From Planctomycetota bacterium (lineage in GTDB: Bacteria; Planctomycetota; Phycisphaerae; Phycisphaerales; Phycisphaeraceae), in assembly GCA_016350165.1 (NCBI GenBank), contig CP066225.1:3596001-3660000 (forward strand): a DNA stretch of 64,000 bases. Direction: 5' to 3'. The notes under the pieces are model-generated. The model was not told the DNA's origin. It did not search any database and worked only from the letters and a program-made list of their open reading frames with translations. Below, piece after piece: positions 27,501 to 36,200 of the stretch. The stretch's first letter is position 1; the number at the start of each line of letters is the position of its first letter. The position numbers were made by a program, and so were the translations under genes.

Positions 27501-28051
27501 ACACAATGGGACTCTCTGATTACAAACGTGAAACCGCACTCGGCCGCACCGCCGAGGCTGATGATGTCATGTCACACACATTCACAAACTACATCGGTGC
27601 TTCAATCGATTACGTCTCAACAGATAGCAAACTCAAACTCATCCCCAACGCTCAACTCGCATACACATACTTCATGCAAGAGTCATACGCTGAATCAAAA
27701 GCAGGCGCACTCAATCTCGAAGTTGATTCCTTTAACAACGATATCCTCACTGCAACGCTCGGCCTCAAAACCGAATACGCATACAGCGATCAACTCAAAA
27801 TTAACTCACTTTTCGCATTCAAACGCGATCTCGTCAACGACGCAGCAGTCGTCGAATCATCTTTCCAAACCGTAGGCTCAACACCATTCAAAACCTCGGG
27901 TATCGAAACAGATAAAAATGCTTTCGAACTCGGTCTCGGTGCCGACTATCAGGTCAGTGATCGCATGAAAGCATCCATCGATTACACATACGAGCATCGA
28001 GAAAGCTTAAAAACTCAAAACATAACTGTAGGTCTCAATATTTTGTTTTAA
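24518..28051 (+). CDS. Autotransporter (type Va secretion) with beta-helical passenger
   Basis: 1177 residues. Signal peptide about 1-26 (...GSQLNAGWN). A passenger of about 850 residues is Asn/Gly/Thr/Ile-rich with short strand repeats, the composition of a right-handed beta-helix adhesin. A Ser/Ala/Glu-rich helical linker (about 790-870) leads to the C-terminal barrel (about 900-1177), which begins EFWATAFG and ends with the outer-membrane signature LNILF, aromatic last residue. The passenger contains a duplicated block: GKRDGESDNDHQTRIA and AKRVGESDEDHATRIA about 220 residues apart, each followed by matching text. It is expected to insert through BAM. Start supported by AGGA 6-9 nt upstream. 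It is a single-gene unit with a terminator at 28074-28108. Confidence 0.92.
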   Translation: MSPVRFSKLSLLAAFCSMTFGSQLNAGWNDNGGGNWDYTTAFGTFYVDITTGGPLNITVDSNVNGSGPNGEYSMSLGGPSYWLQTDQLAAIDYDGKKRLTVSADNFAAINLSNSGQNSIDLDANSIINVISQSTSNATSTSAISSNDSASILDIGTLAGQIYVTSDNTTATYTNLNGIESSFSVVADEIASTAVISVDGPGQLNYGIYSNLGDITIGPGGNGNMAGQIIINGKRDGESDNDHQTRIANTANATGIHTFQHVTIHGWITGSIDVYTGESSGTSSAYGIYANETVSIGAIGSTGTINVVGQGDYVSGIRARKGISIFNEFAGQINVQGQGDYARGIYAGNEDILIGSYDTTGLIDVTGNGQYVAGIDGDDVTITGALAGDITVENLSSTGYSTDGIDAGGNLTIGSIASTSRIDITNPYIITNGLSALGNVNINGVMDGEILVNAKRVGESDEDHATRIASARNVNGIYAQFDVNIQDSLNGHIEVHAGHDSDSSSVAGIKAGSNVTLHSISNTGQIISRGDGYSIYGIYAEDGITITNDMAGLIDAKGKLEAAALYAHGADGITLSNVTGTISATVSETGWAAHAIRSVDPTADDSITLSTGANIIGIIDLGGETTQDVLTLRGNGTLTHEIAGVDRLVVQQDPGTASAKDEIWHYNVPGFSPVNENYDDIDVQYGMLGVGMYMQTDTLNVEADGGLYFTLLEDGTNFNIITNDATFKEGATIQAVLDGPITGKKVYTVVQSTNGITIDASGDPADLLFIPDTALIDYDASLSIDGNDLVITATAFEELQTYANKSSQKAAKSLQSAFDRDATGDAGDVLAAFQNMNEQQLEKELEKINPEQSVASANAAADTTSSFARKLTVRTQSLGSSSSLASANNENAYPLLFSGPSMRDEDGYEFWATAFGSISEQDDQDSIVGYTARSAGSLVGLDRMSENVLIGAAFGFAHADIDSNQSRGSTDLDAITTGIYFAYAPSNLKLEGGSIYTMGLSDYKRETALGRTAEADDVMSHTFTNYIGASIDYVSTDSKLKLIPNAQLAYTYFMQESYAESKAGALNLEVDSFNNDILTATLGLKTEYAYSDQLKINSLFAFKRDLVNDAAVVESSFQTVGSTPFKTSGIETDKNAFELGLGADYQVSDRMKASIDYTYEHRESLKTQNITVGLNILF

Positions 28052-28073
28052 AACAAAGATTTTGACCTTATGC

Positions 28074-28108
28074 AAGAAGACGCAGCATCTCGCCGCGTCT
28101 TCTTTTTT
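28074..28108 (+). terminator. Intrinsic terminator of the autotransporter gene
   Basis: An 8-bp stem (GAAGACGC/GCGTCTTC), an 11-nt loop and six T, 25 nt past the stop. It lies only 10 nt from the stop of the converging AraC gene and may work in both directions. Confidence 0.88.
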
Positions 28109-28117
28109 ATATACACT

Positions 28118-28993
28118 TCATTTCGTGTAACGAAGGTGTTGTTGATGCTGTAAGCGGTAACTCATCGGCGGCATCATCTTCAACCTCAAAAAGATTCGAT
28201 TAAAGTTCGACAGATTATTAAAACCGGATTCAAGCGCAATCACCGTAATTGGCTTATCCGTTTCTCGTAATAACTGCGACGCATGATTGATCCGTATATC
28301 ATGCAGAATATGTGTAAACCGTCTGCCCAATGATCGTTGCATCAACCGTGCAAAGCTCGGCGGTGTCATTCCCAACTGCTCCGCAACTTCCGCTTGCGTA
28401 ATCTGCTCCGCAAAATTCTCAGTTAAATACGTCAGTGTGTGATTAATACGTGCATCGACCGATTTTCTTGTGTACTGCTTCGACGTAGACAACGGTTTAA
28501 TCATAATCCTCGAATCACTTCCAAGTTGATGTAAAATTGAAAGCAACTTCAATACCCGCGCATGATTATCTTCATCAGGCAGCGTCTTAAATTTCTCAAT
28601 CACATCATCAATCCCCTCACCACTAAACAACAACCCCGATTGCGCCCGCTTCAATAGTTTTTCAATATGCATCGACTCCGGCCAAGGTGTCACATGACTC
28701 GCTAAAAAATGCGCAACCACCGCCTCATGTTTTTTCTCATGTTCGCCTTCACTTGGTTCAGAACGTACTGAAAGATATGCATGAGGTAAAAACGGACTGA
28801 ACAGTGCCAGATGATTCTTCGCAAACGGATGAATCATATCAGCCACAAACAGCGACCCGTCTGCTTCTGTAATTAGTGTCAATTCAAATTCCGCATGATG
28901 ATGCCAGTGAAACGGAAAACACGCAGCCACCCGCCGCTGCACATTGATACTAATCCGCTCACTCGTCTGAATATGTTCATAGTTCGGCGTCAT
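28118..28993 (-). CDS. AraC-family transcriptional regulator with cupin-like sensor
   Basis: 291 residues. The N-terminal half (about 15-110) has cupin-like spacing: FHWHHHAEFELTLITEADGSLFVADMIHPFAKNHLALFSPFLPHAYL, with His residues that could bind metal or ligand. The C-terminal 95 residues hold two helix-turn-helix units, QAEVAEQLGMTPPSFARLMQRSLG and the canonical second unit ITVIALESGFNNLSNFNRIFLRLKMMPPMSYR. It is divergent from the PhyH dioxygenase gene with a 143-nt shared spacer, the usual arrangement for an AraC activator of its neighbour. Confidence 0.92.
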   Translation of the reverse strand: MTPNYEHIQTSERISINVQRRVAACFPFHWHHHAEFELTLITEADGSLFVADMIHPFAKNHLALFSPFLPHAYLSVRSEPSEGEHEKKHEAVVAHFLASHVTPWPESMHIEKLLKRAQSGLLFSGEGIDDVIEKFKTLPDEDNHARVLKLLSILHQLGSDSRIMIKPLSTSKQYTRKSVDARINHTLTYLTENFAEQITQAEVAEQLGMTPPSFARLMQRSLGRRFTHILHDIRINHASQLLRETDKPITVIALESGFNNLSNFNRIFLRLKMMPPMSYRLQHQQHLRYTK

Positions 28994-29136
28994 ACGTAAT
29001 TACAAGTTATATGGGATAAACCTATCAATTGGGATAATAAAGTATTGAAAATGGTCAATTTTGACGTGGTTTCACATGACCTGATTACAGACAATTTTGG
29101 TTTGGTGTTGAATATGTCGAGCACAAGGAGATACAG
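28994..29136. promoter_or_regulatory. Divergent promoter region of the AraC and PhyH genes
   Basis: 143 nt between two start codons in opposite directions. AT-rich, with short direct repeats (ATTGGGATAA and TGGGATAA near 29012-29040). It also marks a sharp C-rich to G-rich skew change. Individual promoter boxes are not certain. Confidence 0.55.
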
Positions 29137-29958
29137 ATGGGATCGACAGTGAATGTAAGTGATTTGTTGAATCAGAGTTACGATTTAACGGATGAGATGA
29201 TCACGCAGTTTCGTCGTGATGGGTTTATCAAGCTGAAGAATGTATTGGATGAGGCGACGTTTGCGTATTATGGCGAAGCGGTAACGCGACAAGTCCTTGC
29301 AAATAATAAACTTGAGGGTATCGCGATGGAAGATCGCGATACGTATAGCAAAGCATTTATCCAGGTTGGGAATCTGTGGGAGAAATGTGATGTGGTGAAA
29401 GAGTTCACATTTTCAAAGCGGCTGGCAAAAATTGCGACGGAATTGATGGAAGTTGAAAGCGTGAGGTTGTGGCACGATCAGGGATTGTATAAGGAGCCGA
29501 GTGGTGGGTTTACGCCGTGGCATGTGGATCAGCAGTACTGGCCGATGTTAACGGATCGGAGTGTGACGGCGTGGATTCCGTTGCAGGCGACGCCGTTGGA
29601 GATGGGGCCGCTGGAGTTTGGTGCGGGTAGTCAGCGGATGAACATTGCGCGCGAGTTGGAGATTTCGGATACGTCTGAAGGTGTGATTGATAAGGCTATG
29701 GAGCGATATCACATACCGAAGATTATGGAGGGGTATGAGTTAGGAGAAGTAAGTTTTCATTTGGGATGGACGTTGCACAGGGCAGGGGGGAATGTGACGA
29801 ATAAGGTTCGTCAGGTGCATACGGTGATTTATATGGATGGGGAGCAGCGGATGATTGAGCCGCGGACGAAATATCATCAGGCAGATGCGGCGGCGTGGAC
29901 GCCGAGTACGGGGATTGGTGAAGTGATGGCGGATGAGAAGAATCCGGTGTTGTATTGA
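29137..29958 (+). CDS. Phytanoyl-CoA dioxygenase (PhyH) family protein
   Basis: 273 residues, a non-heme Fe(II)/2-oxoglutarate oxygenase. The iron triad is visible: His129 and Asp131 in PWHVDQQYW and distal His214 in WTLHRAGGN. The 2-oxoglutarate side is likely the nearby Arg/Trp pattern (RSVTAWIPLQ). The family hydroxylates small molecules, lipids or phosphonates; the substrate here is unknown, but control by the divergent AraC suggests a catabolic role. AAGGAG lies 6 nt before ATG 29137. It is monocistronic. Confidence 0.92.
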   Translation: MGSTVNVSDLLNQSYDLTDEMITQFRRDGFIKLKNVLDEATFAYYGEAVTRQVLANNKLEGIAMEDRDTYSKAFIQVGNLWEKCDVVKEFTFSKRLAKIATELMEVESVRLWHDQGLYKEPSGGFTPWHVDQQYWPMLTDRSVTAWIPLQATPLEMGPLEFGAGSQRMNIARELEISDTSEGVIDKAMERYHIPKIMEGYELGEVSFHLGWTLHRAGGNVTNKVRQVHTVIYMDGEQRMIEPRTKYHQADAAAWTPSTGIGEVMADEKNPVLY

Positions 29959-30021
29959 TGTTGGTGTTTGGGGTCGGTGTTGAATGGGCATGTTGATGAT
30001 TTTGTAAAGTTTTTGTTCCAT

Positions 30022-30050
30022 AGCCGCGACTTGTGAGAGTCGCGGCTTTT
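30022..30050 (+). terminator. Intrinsic terminator of the PhyH gene
   Basis: A perfect 10-bp stem (AGCCGCGACT/AGTCGCGGCT), a 6-nt loop and a short T run, 63 nt after the stop. Confidence 0.85.
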
Positions 30051-30217
30051 GTTTTGGTTGTATGTCGTTTCGATTTTGTGCGCGCGTTTTGTTTGAAAGT
30101 TGGTTTTTGAGATGGTCATAAAAAGAGATTTTGAAAATGTATCTATGCGCGTATTAGTCGAATGGGTGAGCGGTCCTGTCAAGTTTTGAAAAAAACAAAG
30201 GAGTTATGAATGGGGAG

Positions 30218-30233
30218 GCGCGCTTTTGCGCGC
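30218..30233. repeat. GCGCGC-TTTT-GCGCGC hairpin
   Basis: A perfect 6-bp self-complementary arm pair around TTTT, followed by ACGAATG. Similar GCGC-ACGAA text occurs three times at 7569-7610. Confidence 0.6.
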
Positions 30234-30532
30234 ACGAATGTGAAAGTTGATTGATTTTCGGTGATTTTCCCTGATGGATCATGTTCGAAAATACTGCGGA
30301 AACGGTCAGAAATAGTGTGAAATAGGCTGGAAATTGCGAGAAAAGGTAATTAAATGAGATGTTTTAGAGGGGTGTGTGCGTGTTTGTGCGCACGTTTTGT
30401 TCGCGGGTGAGTTTGGTATGTGATTTGCACTGTGGTGTATGTAAGTTGCTGGTGTCTATTATGGGCCTGCCGGTTATTGAGGGGTTGAGCAAAGTATTGG
30501 GAAAGGATGGGATTAGAAGGGGAGAATCGTCG

Positions 30533-30752
30533 TTGTTTCACACAAGCGTGTCGTAGGCTGGCGAGGTGTGCGATGGGAGATTGTTTCACTTAAACGTATC
30601 GTCGATTTGTTCCTGTAAATGTCATGAGTTGTTGTTTCACTTAAGCGTGTCGATTGTTGGTGTGGTGTGTGTTTTGGAAGATTGTTCACTCATACGAATC
30701 GTCGATTTGTACTGGTGAATAGCATGAGTCGTTGTTTCACTTTAACGTGTCG
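30533..30752. repeat. Tandem repeat, five copies of a ~21-nt core at ~50-nt spacing
   Basis: Core TTGTTTCACTTWARCGTR then TCG, beginning at 30533, 30581, 30632, 30682 and 30732 (steps 48, 51, 50, 50). Copies 2-3 and 4-5 also share flanks (TCGATTTGT.CTG, ATTGTTGGTGTGG), so there is a ~100-nt higher-order unit. A solo copy is at 40418-40438. The array ends 18 nt before the stop of the minus-strand LamG gene. Confidence 0.75.
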
Positions 30753-30769
30753 ATTGTTGGTGTGGAGGG

Positions 30770-32932
30770 TTATTTTGTGAATGTGAAGACGCGATGGCTG
30801 TCGAAGAGGTCGATTGTGGTGATGAGTTTGCCGTCTTCTTTGCGGAGGATGGAAGTGAAGTAGGCGGTGCTTGTTCCATCACGTGTGTTGCCGTGATGGA
30901 TGGCTGAGGGTGTTGACCAGGTTTTGAAGTCGTCAGTTGTGTAGGTGAATTTGAGTTGACCGCGTCGTTTGTCGGGGAACTGGAAGGAGAAATCGGCGGG
31001 CCAATCGTGTGAGTTATATGCTTCATCGGTGAGGAAGGCGACGACGGCGGGGCCGGCGTTGTTGCCGAGTCTTGTGACGTGCGGGTTGTATGCGTTGTAT
31101 GGTCGGCCGAGGGCGTCTGAATTTTTGGGTTGGTAGACGATGAATCGTTTATCGACGTTCCAGTTGTTGTTCCAATCGTTATTGGTTTTGCCGCCGTTGT
31201 AACCGATGATGCCACGGACGACGTTGTTGTGCGCGATTTGGTTTTTGTGTGTTGTGTCGTTGATGCGTCTTTTGAATGTGTATTCGTTGATGCTTTCAAA
31301 GACGAGAAGTAGTGTGTCGTTGCCTTGGTTGAGAGGGTCTTTGCGGAGAGTTGTGACGGTGGGCATGCCATCACGTGAGAGTTGTCCGATGGGTGCACGA
31401 ACGGCGATGGTGCGGTTTGAGGATGTGGAGAAATTTTTGCCTTGGATGTTGAGTGTTTTCATTACAATGTACTGATCGTTTGAAGAGAGGTCATCGACTT
31501 CGTGATCGTAGTAGATTTGAAGTGTGTTGTTGGAGAGTTGATGAAAAAATGGTGCGCCGACGAATTTGTTTTTGTTGCCTGCATCGATGTTTGTTTTAAA
31601 TCTGTGATAAGTTGGTTTTGTGTCGAGATTATCTACGCGGATGAGGTTTAGTGTGAAGTAGGATAGGTTGTTGTGTGTGTGCGGGTTGTTGTCTGGGTCG
31701 GTGAATTGGTGGATTGCGTGTGCGACAAGGAGGCAAGGTTTTGTTTCGTTGGGAAGTGTTCCTGCCCATAGTGCGACGTCGTGGAACTTAGAATCAGTTG
31801 GTAGGAAGTCGATGGTGAGGAAAGTTGCCCAAGTTTCAGCATCATTGCTTTGTAGTAATTGCAATCTGGTATTGATGTGTGCGGGGTTGGCTGGGCCGAT
31901 TTCTTTTGCGCCGTAATATTTGTTACCCAGTTTTACGATGGAGCGTTGGGGAGTGATGGCTTGGTTATGTTGTGGAGAGGCGAGGCGTGGGTTGATCCAA
32001 GATGTGTTGGTGAAGGCGGTGTCTTTGGATTGGAGCCATTGTGATTGAGGTAGGACTGTGTTTGAGATTCTGACTTCATCGATGAGTCCTAATGCGTAGT
32101 CGGCGTGTTTGCCTTTGGAGAGGCCTCGCCCGATGGACCAACCGCCTGAGTGCCAGCGTTTGTTGCTAGTTTTTGAGCCGACGAAGATGTTTGAATTTTT
32201 GCTGCTATAGGTTTTTGATGCGATGGAGATGTATTTGGCTTGATCGTTTGGAGTGTTGGGATTGGTGTTGTCGTTGAATAGAAAAAGTTCGAGTTTGCTG
32301 CCGTTGCTTGTGGCGACGAGGTGGTACCAGTTTGAGGACGTGACGAAGTTTGCTTTGGTTTGTGCGACGTGTGTGTTGCCGAGTTGGTCGATGAAAAGGA
32401 CTTTGAATCGATTGTCTTTTGTCACTTGTAGATTGAAAGAAGAGCGTTGATTGGTGGGGCTGATTTGTGCATCGCGCGAAATGATTGTTCGGGAGGTGTT
32501 GTTGAGTACAGGTTTGTAGCTTGCTTCTATGGTGAATTTTGAGAAGTCAGCGGTTTCGATGTTTGTGCTGGTGGGTTTTGATGCAGATGATTTTGTGAAG
32601 AGTTTAGGTGTGTTGCCTTGGTTTTTGATTGCGGTGTTGTTGAGTTGAGAGGATTGTGGAACTTTTGATTTGTATGTGTTAGCGACGTATTTGAATTGCG
32701 AATTGGTGTTGTTCCATGTGGAGAGATGGTTTCCGTTGCCTGATTCGTCATAGACGACAGGGGTGTAGTTGTAGGCTTTAGATGGTTGCTTGAGGATGCT
32801 GCCGGGGTTGCCGTCTTCGAAACGCCAGTATGCGACGACGTTGTCAGGGGTGTAGTTTTCGGAGAAGCAATTGATTGTAATGAATAGAAGGCATGTCAAG
32901 AAAGTGAATGCGTGGATCAAATGAAATTTCAT
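30770..32932 (-). CDS. Secreted LamG/concanavalin-like protein with BNR/propeller-like region
   Basis: About 720 residues. I favour ATG 32932 because GAGG lies 6 nt upstream, inside the first codons of the longer frame that begins at 32944. After a signal peptide (...ITINCFSENY) a concanavalin-like LamG domain covers about 30-320. It opens VVAYWRFEDGN and includes DESGNGNHL, FTIEASYKP and a terminal GLIDEVRISNTVLP strand, all LamG hallmarks. The C-terminal half (about 330-720) has repeated WATFLTIDF, VTRLGNNAGPAVVAFL and FKTWSTP elements typical of sialidase/BNR-like propellers. Binding or hydrolysis of extracellular glycans is likely; no catalytic residues can be named. Confidence 0.85.
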   Translation of the reverse strand: MKFHLIHAFTFLTCLLFITINCFSENYTPDNVVAYWRFEDGNPGSILKQPSKAYNYTPVVYDESGNGNHLSTWNNTNSQFKYVANTYKSKVPQSSQLNNTAIKNQGNTPKLFTKSSASKPTSTNIETADFSKFTIEASYKPVLNNTSRTIISRDAQISPTNQRSSFNLQVTKDNRFKVLFIDQLGNTHVAQTKANFVTSSNWYHLVATSNGSKLELFLFNDNTNPNTPNDQAKYISIASKTYSSKNSNIFVGSKTSNKRWHSGGWSIGRGLSKGKHADYALGLIDEVRISNTVLPQSQWLQSKDTAFTNTSWINPRLASPQHNQAITPQRSIVKLGNKYYGAKEIGPANPAHINTRLQLLQSNDAETWATFLTIDFLPTDSKFHDVALWAGTLPNETKPCLLVAHAIHQFTDPDNNPHTHNNLSYFTLNLIRVDNLDTKPTYHRFKTNIDAGNKNKFVGAPFFHQLSNNTLQIYYDHEVDDLSSNDQYIVMKTLNIQGKNFSTSSNRTIAVRAPIGQLSRDGMPTVTTLRKDPLNQGNDTLLLVFESINEYTFKRRINDTTHKNQIAHNNVVRGIIGYNGGKTNNDWNNNWNVDKRFIVYQPKNSDALGRPYNAYNPHVTRLGNNAGPAVVAFLTDEAYNSHDWPADFSFQFPDKRRGQLKFTYTTDDFKTWSTPSAIHHGNTRDGTSTAYFTSILRKEDGKLITTIDLFDSHRVFTFTK

Positions 32933-32944
32933 GTTCATCCTCAT

Positions 32945-33250
32945 ATTTAAGTGGATACATCAAGTGCCAAAATGTTATTGGTGATGCTAATGAGCGTTAA
33001 GGTTAGACGAAACTTGACTACTAATAAAGTGGTTCGAATCGCTTTGAACATAAAATGTAATTGATGTTGGGTTTGGGTTATTAAAGGTGGGGTATGGGTC
33101 ATGATTGATGTGAGCAGCTGGCGTGAAATGAAAAAGCCTCGATCCTTTTTATTTTGCATCCGGAGAGGGATTAAGACGGTCAGGATCGAGGCTGTATAGA
33201 AGAGAATTGTTTTGGTTATGTTTTAGTTTTGGGATTGATTACGTTTTTGT
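32945..33250. other. Intergenic spacer with terminator and upstream region of the LamG gene
   Basis: About 300 nt; the right half is the 3' hairpin of the giant BlaR1-like gene. GGTTCGAATC at about 33031-33040 resembles a tRNA T-loop but no acceptor or anticodon arms surround it. Confidence 0.5.
33131..33193 (-). terminator. Terminator of the giant BlaR1-like gene, long loop
   Basis: A perfect 12-bp stem (AGCCTCGATCCT and complement, 33182-33193 with 33135-33146), a 35-nt loop, then five T on the minus strand. It lies 58 nt beyond the stop. The loop contains CCCTCTCC on the transcribed strand, another anti-Shine-Dalgarno-like tract. Confidence 0.85.
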
Positions 33251-36200
33251 TTATTGAGAATTGTGCATGTCGCTTACTTTGTCACAAAGGGATTCAAGTG
33301 TTACTAAGAAAGTTTGGTGGTAGAGCGAGCTTGCAGAGTATCTTTCATCTTTGGAAAGATGCTGATGGCATTGAATGAGGGAGAGGTATGGTTCTTGAGC
33401 GTAAGTGAGTGAGATGCCTTGGGTTGGATCGTTTGAGTATGGGATGTTGTTTAACCATTGATTGAACTGCTTTTGGAAACGTTCAAGGTGAGGCAGGACA
33501 GTTGTATAATCGATAATTTTGCTGTCGTAATCGTAGAACTGATTTGATAGTGCTCGTGCTGCGCCATTGATTGCATTGATTTGGCTGTATGCTAGTTTCA
33601 GGTCTGGTTTTGCGTTAGGGGTTGGTGTGAAAGTTGAGGGGAATTTGGACTGATTGGCGAGGACTCTAAGGTTTTGGATGAGTTTTTCATTTGATGTACT
33701 GCTTGTGAGGCTGAGGAGTAGGTTGAGTTCTGGTGTGGGGTTGCCTTGCTCGATGGTGTCGTCTTTGAGTTGCTCGTGTAGTGATGTGAGGATTGGGGTG
33801 ATGTTGGTTGTGTATGATTCGATGAGTGTTTGGGCGGGCGTGTTTTGAGAGAGCTGCGTGATCATATCAATGTGTTTTTGATAGGTTTGGATTGTGATTT
33901 GATTGCAAGTATCAGCTTGGTCAACGCTGTCGGTGAGTTGCGCGATTGCGTTTAGGGTGTTGTAGATTGTTTCGTAGTTTTTGTTTAGCTGATCTTGTGA
34001 AAGTTGCTTTGGCGTGCTGGTAGATGAGGCTGTGTAGGTTGTTGGTTTATCTTTGTAGAGGGTTATGTCGTTGAGTTTGAGTGAAACTTTGTTGGTGATT
34101 GCGTTTGCGTATTGGAAGACGATAGGTTTTGCGTCTTTTGATTTACTGTCATGAAGGATGAGGAGGTCTTTGCTACCTGCGGTCCATGTGCCTGACCAGA
34201 CGGTTTCGGTTGAGACGATGTCTGAAGGTGTTGGGTTGGTGAAGATGGCTTGGATGAGCCATGTGTTGTCTGGGTTGATTTGAACGTTTAGGTAGCCTGC
34301 GTTTGGAGGTGTTTGTTGCGGTTCCCTTTGAGCTTCGGTGTACCAATTGCCTATAAAATGAGAGTTATCGTAGTTGGATGATTGTAGCGTTGGTAGTGTT
34401 GGAGGTTGATCTTCGAGTCGTTTGAAGGTTAGTCCGTGTTCGGACATGAAGAGAACGCCGGGGTTGTATGAGACGTATTGTGAGCCTTGGGCGGAGGTGA
34501 TTTTAAAAGTGTTGAGGTTGTAACGATCCCATGTGTATGAATCGAAGAGTTGAATATCTTGCTTGGTTTCTGCGTTGTAGAAGTAGCATTTAGCGGTTCG
34601 ATCTTTGTTGATGATTGTGTGCAAGCCGAGCTTGTTGATGTTTGATAGTTCAGGTGCGAGTGAGAAGATCGTGTTTTTGTACTGTAGAGGTAGTTCGAGT
34701 GCGTACCAGTGGCCGATCATGTCTTCGGATTTGTGAGCTTGGCGGATGATGTCGTTGGAAGGGTGTTCGAAGCGATAGAGTTGAACGCCGTGTGTGTATA
34801 GGATGAGTGAGTTGTATGGTTTTTGGATTGAGCCGATTTCATCGCCGCTGGTGTCAGTGATTGTGATGTAGCTGCCGTCGTCATCTTGCCAGGTGAATTG
34901 AGAGGCGAGCCAAATGTCTTGTTTTTCGAAGGAATTGCAGTAGTAGAGGGCGCCGGTGTTGTCGGGGTTGAGTTTGCAGTGTAAACCGAAAAAATCTTTG
35001 TTTAGAAGGAAGCTGTTTTTGATTTTGAGGTTTGTGCTGAGTTGTTCAGGGAGTTGAAGAGCGTACCAATCGCCGAGGTATGGTTGTATGGAAGTGAGTT
35101 GAGGTTTTTCACGGTTGAATTGGAATTCGGCTGAGTTGTCTAAGAAGAGCGTGCCGTTGATGATGCGAATTATGCCTTCGACGTTGTCTGGTGTAGTGAT
35201 TTTGTAAACGTTTGGTGAAACGGTTTCCCATGTGCCGTATTGGTAGAGGACGTCTTTGTGTTTTCCTTGTGGGTCATGGAAATGAAGGTTTGCGTTTTTG
35301 TCATTGTCGAACGTGAAACGGAGCATAAATGGATCGGGGACTGATAACAGTTCGTTGTCGAAGGTGAAGTTGTTGAGTTTTGAGAATTGTTTTTGCGTGT
35401 AGATTTGTGAGTGCCAATGGCCGAGGATTGGGGATTGGTCTTTTTTTGCAGTGGTTTTGCTATCGGGTTTGTTGCGTGTGAGGGCAGGGAGATTTGTTGT
35501 GTCGTCGAATTTGATCGATTCCCTTGTGAATGAGGTAATCTGAGGGTTTTTGCAGATCAGGTTCTTGCCGAATTTGTTTTTGATGACGATGGAACCATCG
35601 CTGGCGTATTTCCACGTACCGTCGATGAATGGGATGGTGTATTGGTTGTTGTTTACGATGAGGTTGCCAGCGATTGTGTTGTTTTCATTGATGGTTACTT
35701 GAGCGATGACGTGTTTGGGTTTTGAGTAGTTAGAGATCGAGTCGACGCCATAAAGATGGATGTTACTAAATGTGATCCGGTCGGTGATTTGGCTGTACCA
35801 GTTACCATAGATAGGTGGGTTTTTGTCGGCAGAGCCAATGTTGACTAAGTCGTTTGGTTGGAGTTTTATTCCGATTCTCTTCACGAGGAGATCGTAGAAG
35901 TTGTAGTTGGTTATGGTTTTGATGTTGCCTTGCCCATCATTTCTGGTGAGGTAAGCGACATATTCCTTGTATAGTTCTTCGAGCGTTTGATCTTTGGATG
36001 ATTTGAGTGTGGGGATGCCACCGGCGGATGCAATAAGTTCACGAAGTAGAAGGTCATCTGCGGCTACGTATGCACCGGGTCTGACGATATCGCCCATGAT
36101 GTAGATGTATGCTTTGTCAGTTTCTTCTGATGATGAAGTGTATTTTTTTTGATTGATGTGATCAGTTGTTATTGTTGTTGCGTTGGTATTGTATTCATAT

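Larger units (their letters stand above)
29959..30769. other. Gene-free stretch: terminator, phased A-tracts, GCGC hairpins, ~50-bp tandem repeat
   Basis: About 0.8 kb with no credible gene. From left to right it holds the PhyH terminator; TTTTGTGCGCGCG (30074); a GCGCGC-TTTT-GCGCGC hairpin (30218-30233); A-tracts phased at 10-12 nt (30287-30344); TTTGTGCGCACG (30383); and five copies of a ~21-nt motif at ~50-nt spacing (30533-30752). The first half echoes the 7.2-8.7 kb stretch. Confidence 0.6.

Noticed and set aside
30198-30245. 14-codon frame with AAAGGAG at 30198-30204 and ATG 30207
   Set aside because: The ribosome site is only 2 nt from the ATG, and the frame runs straight through the GCGCGC hairpin.
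30533-30752. CRISPR-like array (21-nt repeats, ~29-nt spacers)
   Set aside because: Repeats are degenerate, spacers are similar to each other in alternate units, and no cas genes are near.
33025-33045. tRNA T-loop-like GGTTCGAATC
   Set aside because: No acceptor, D or anticodon arm can be folded around it in either strand.
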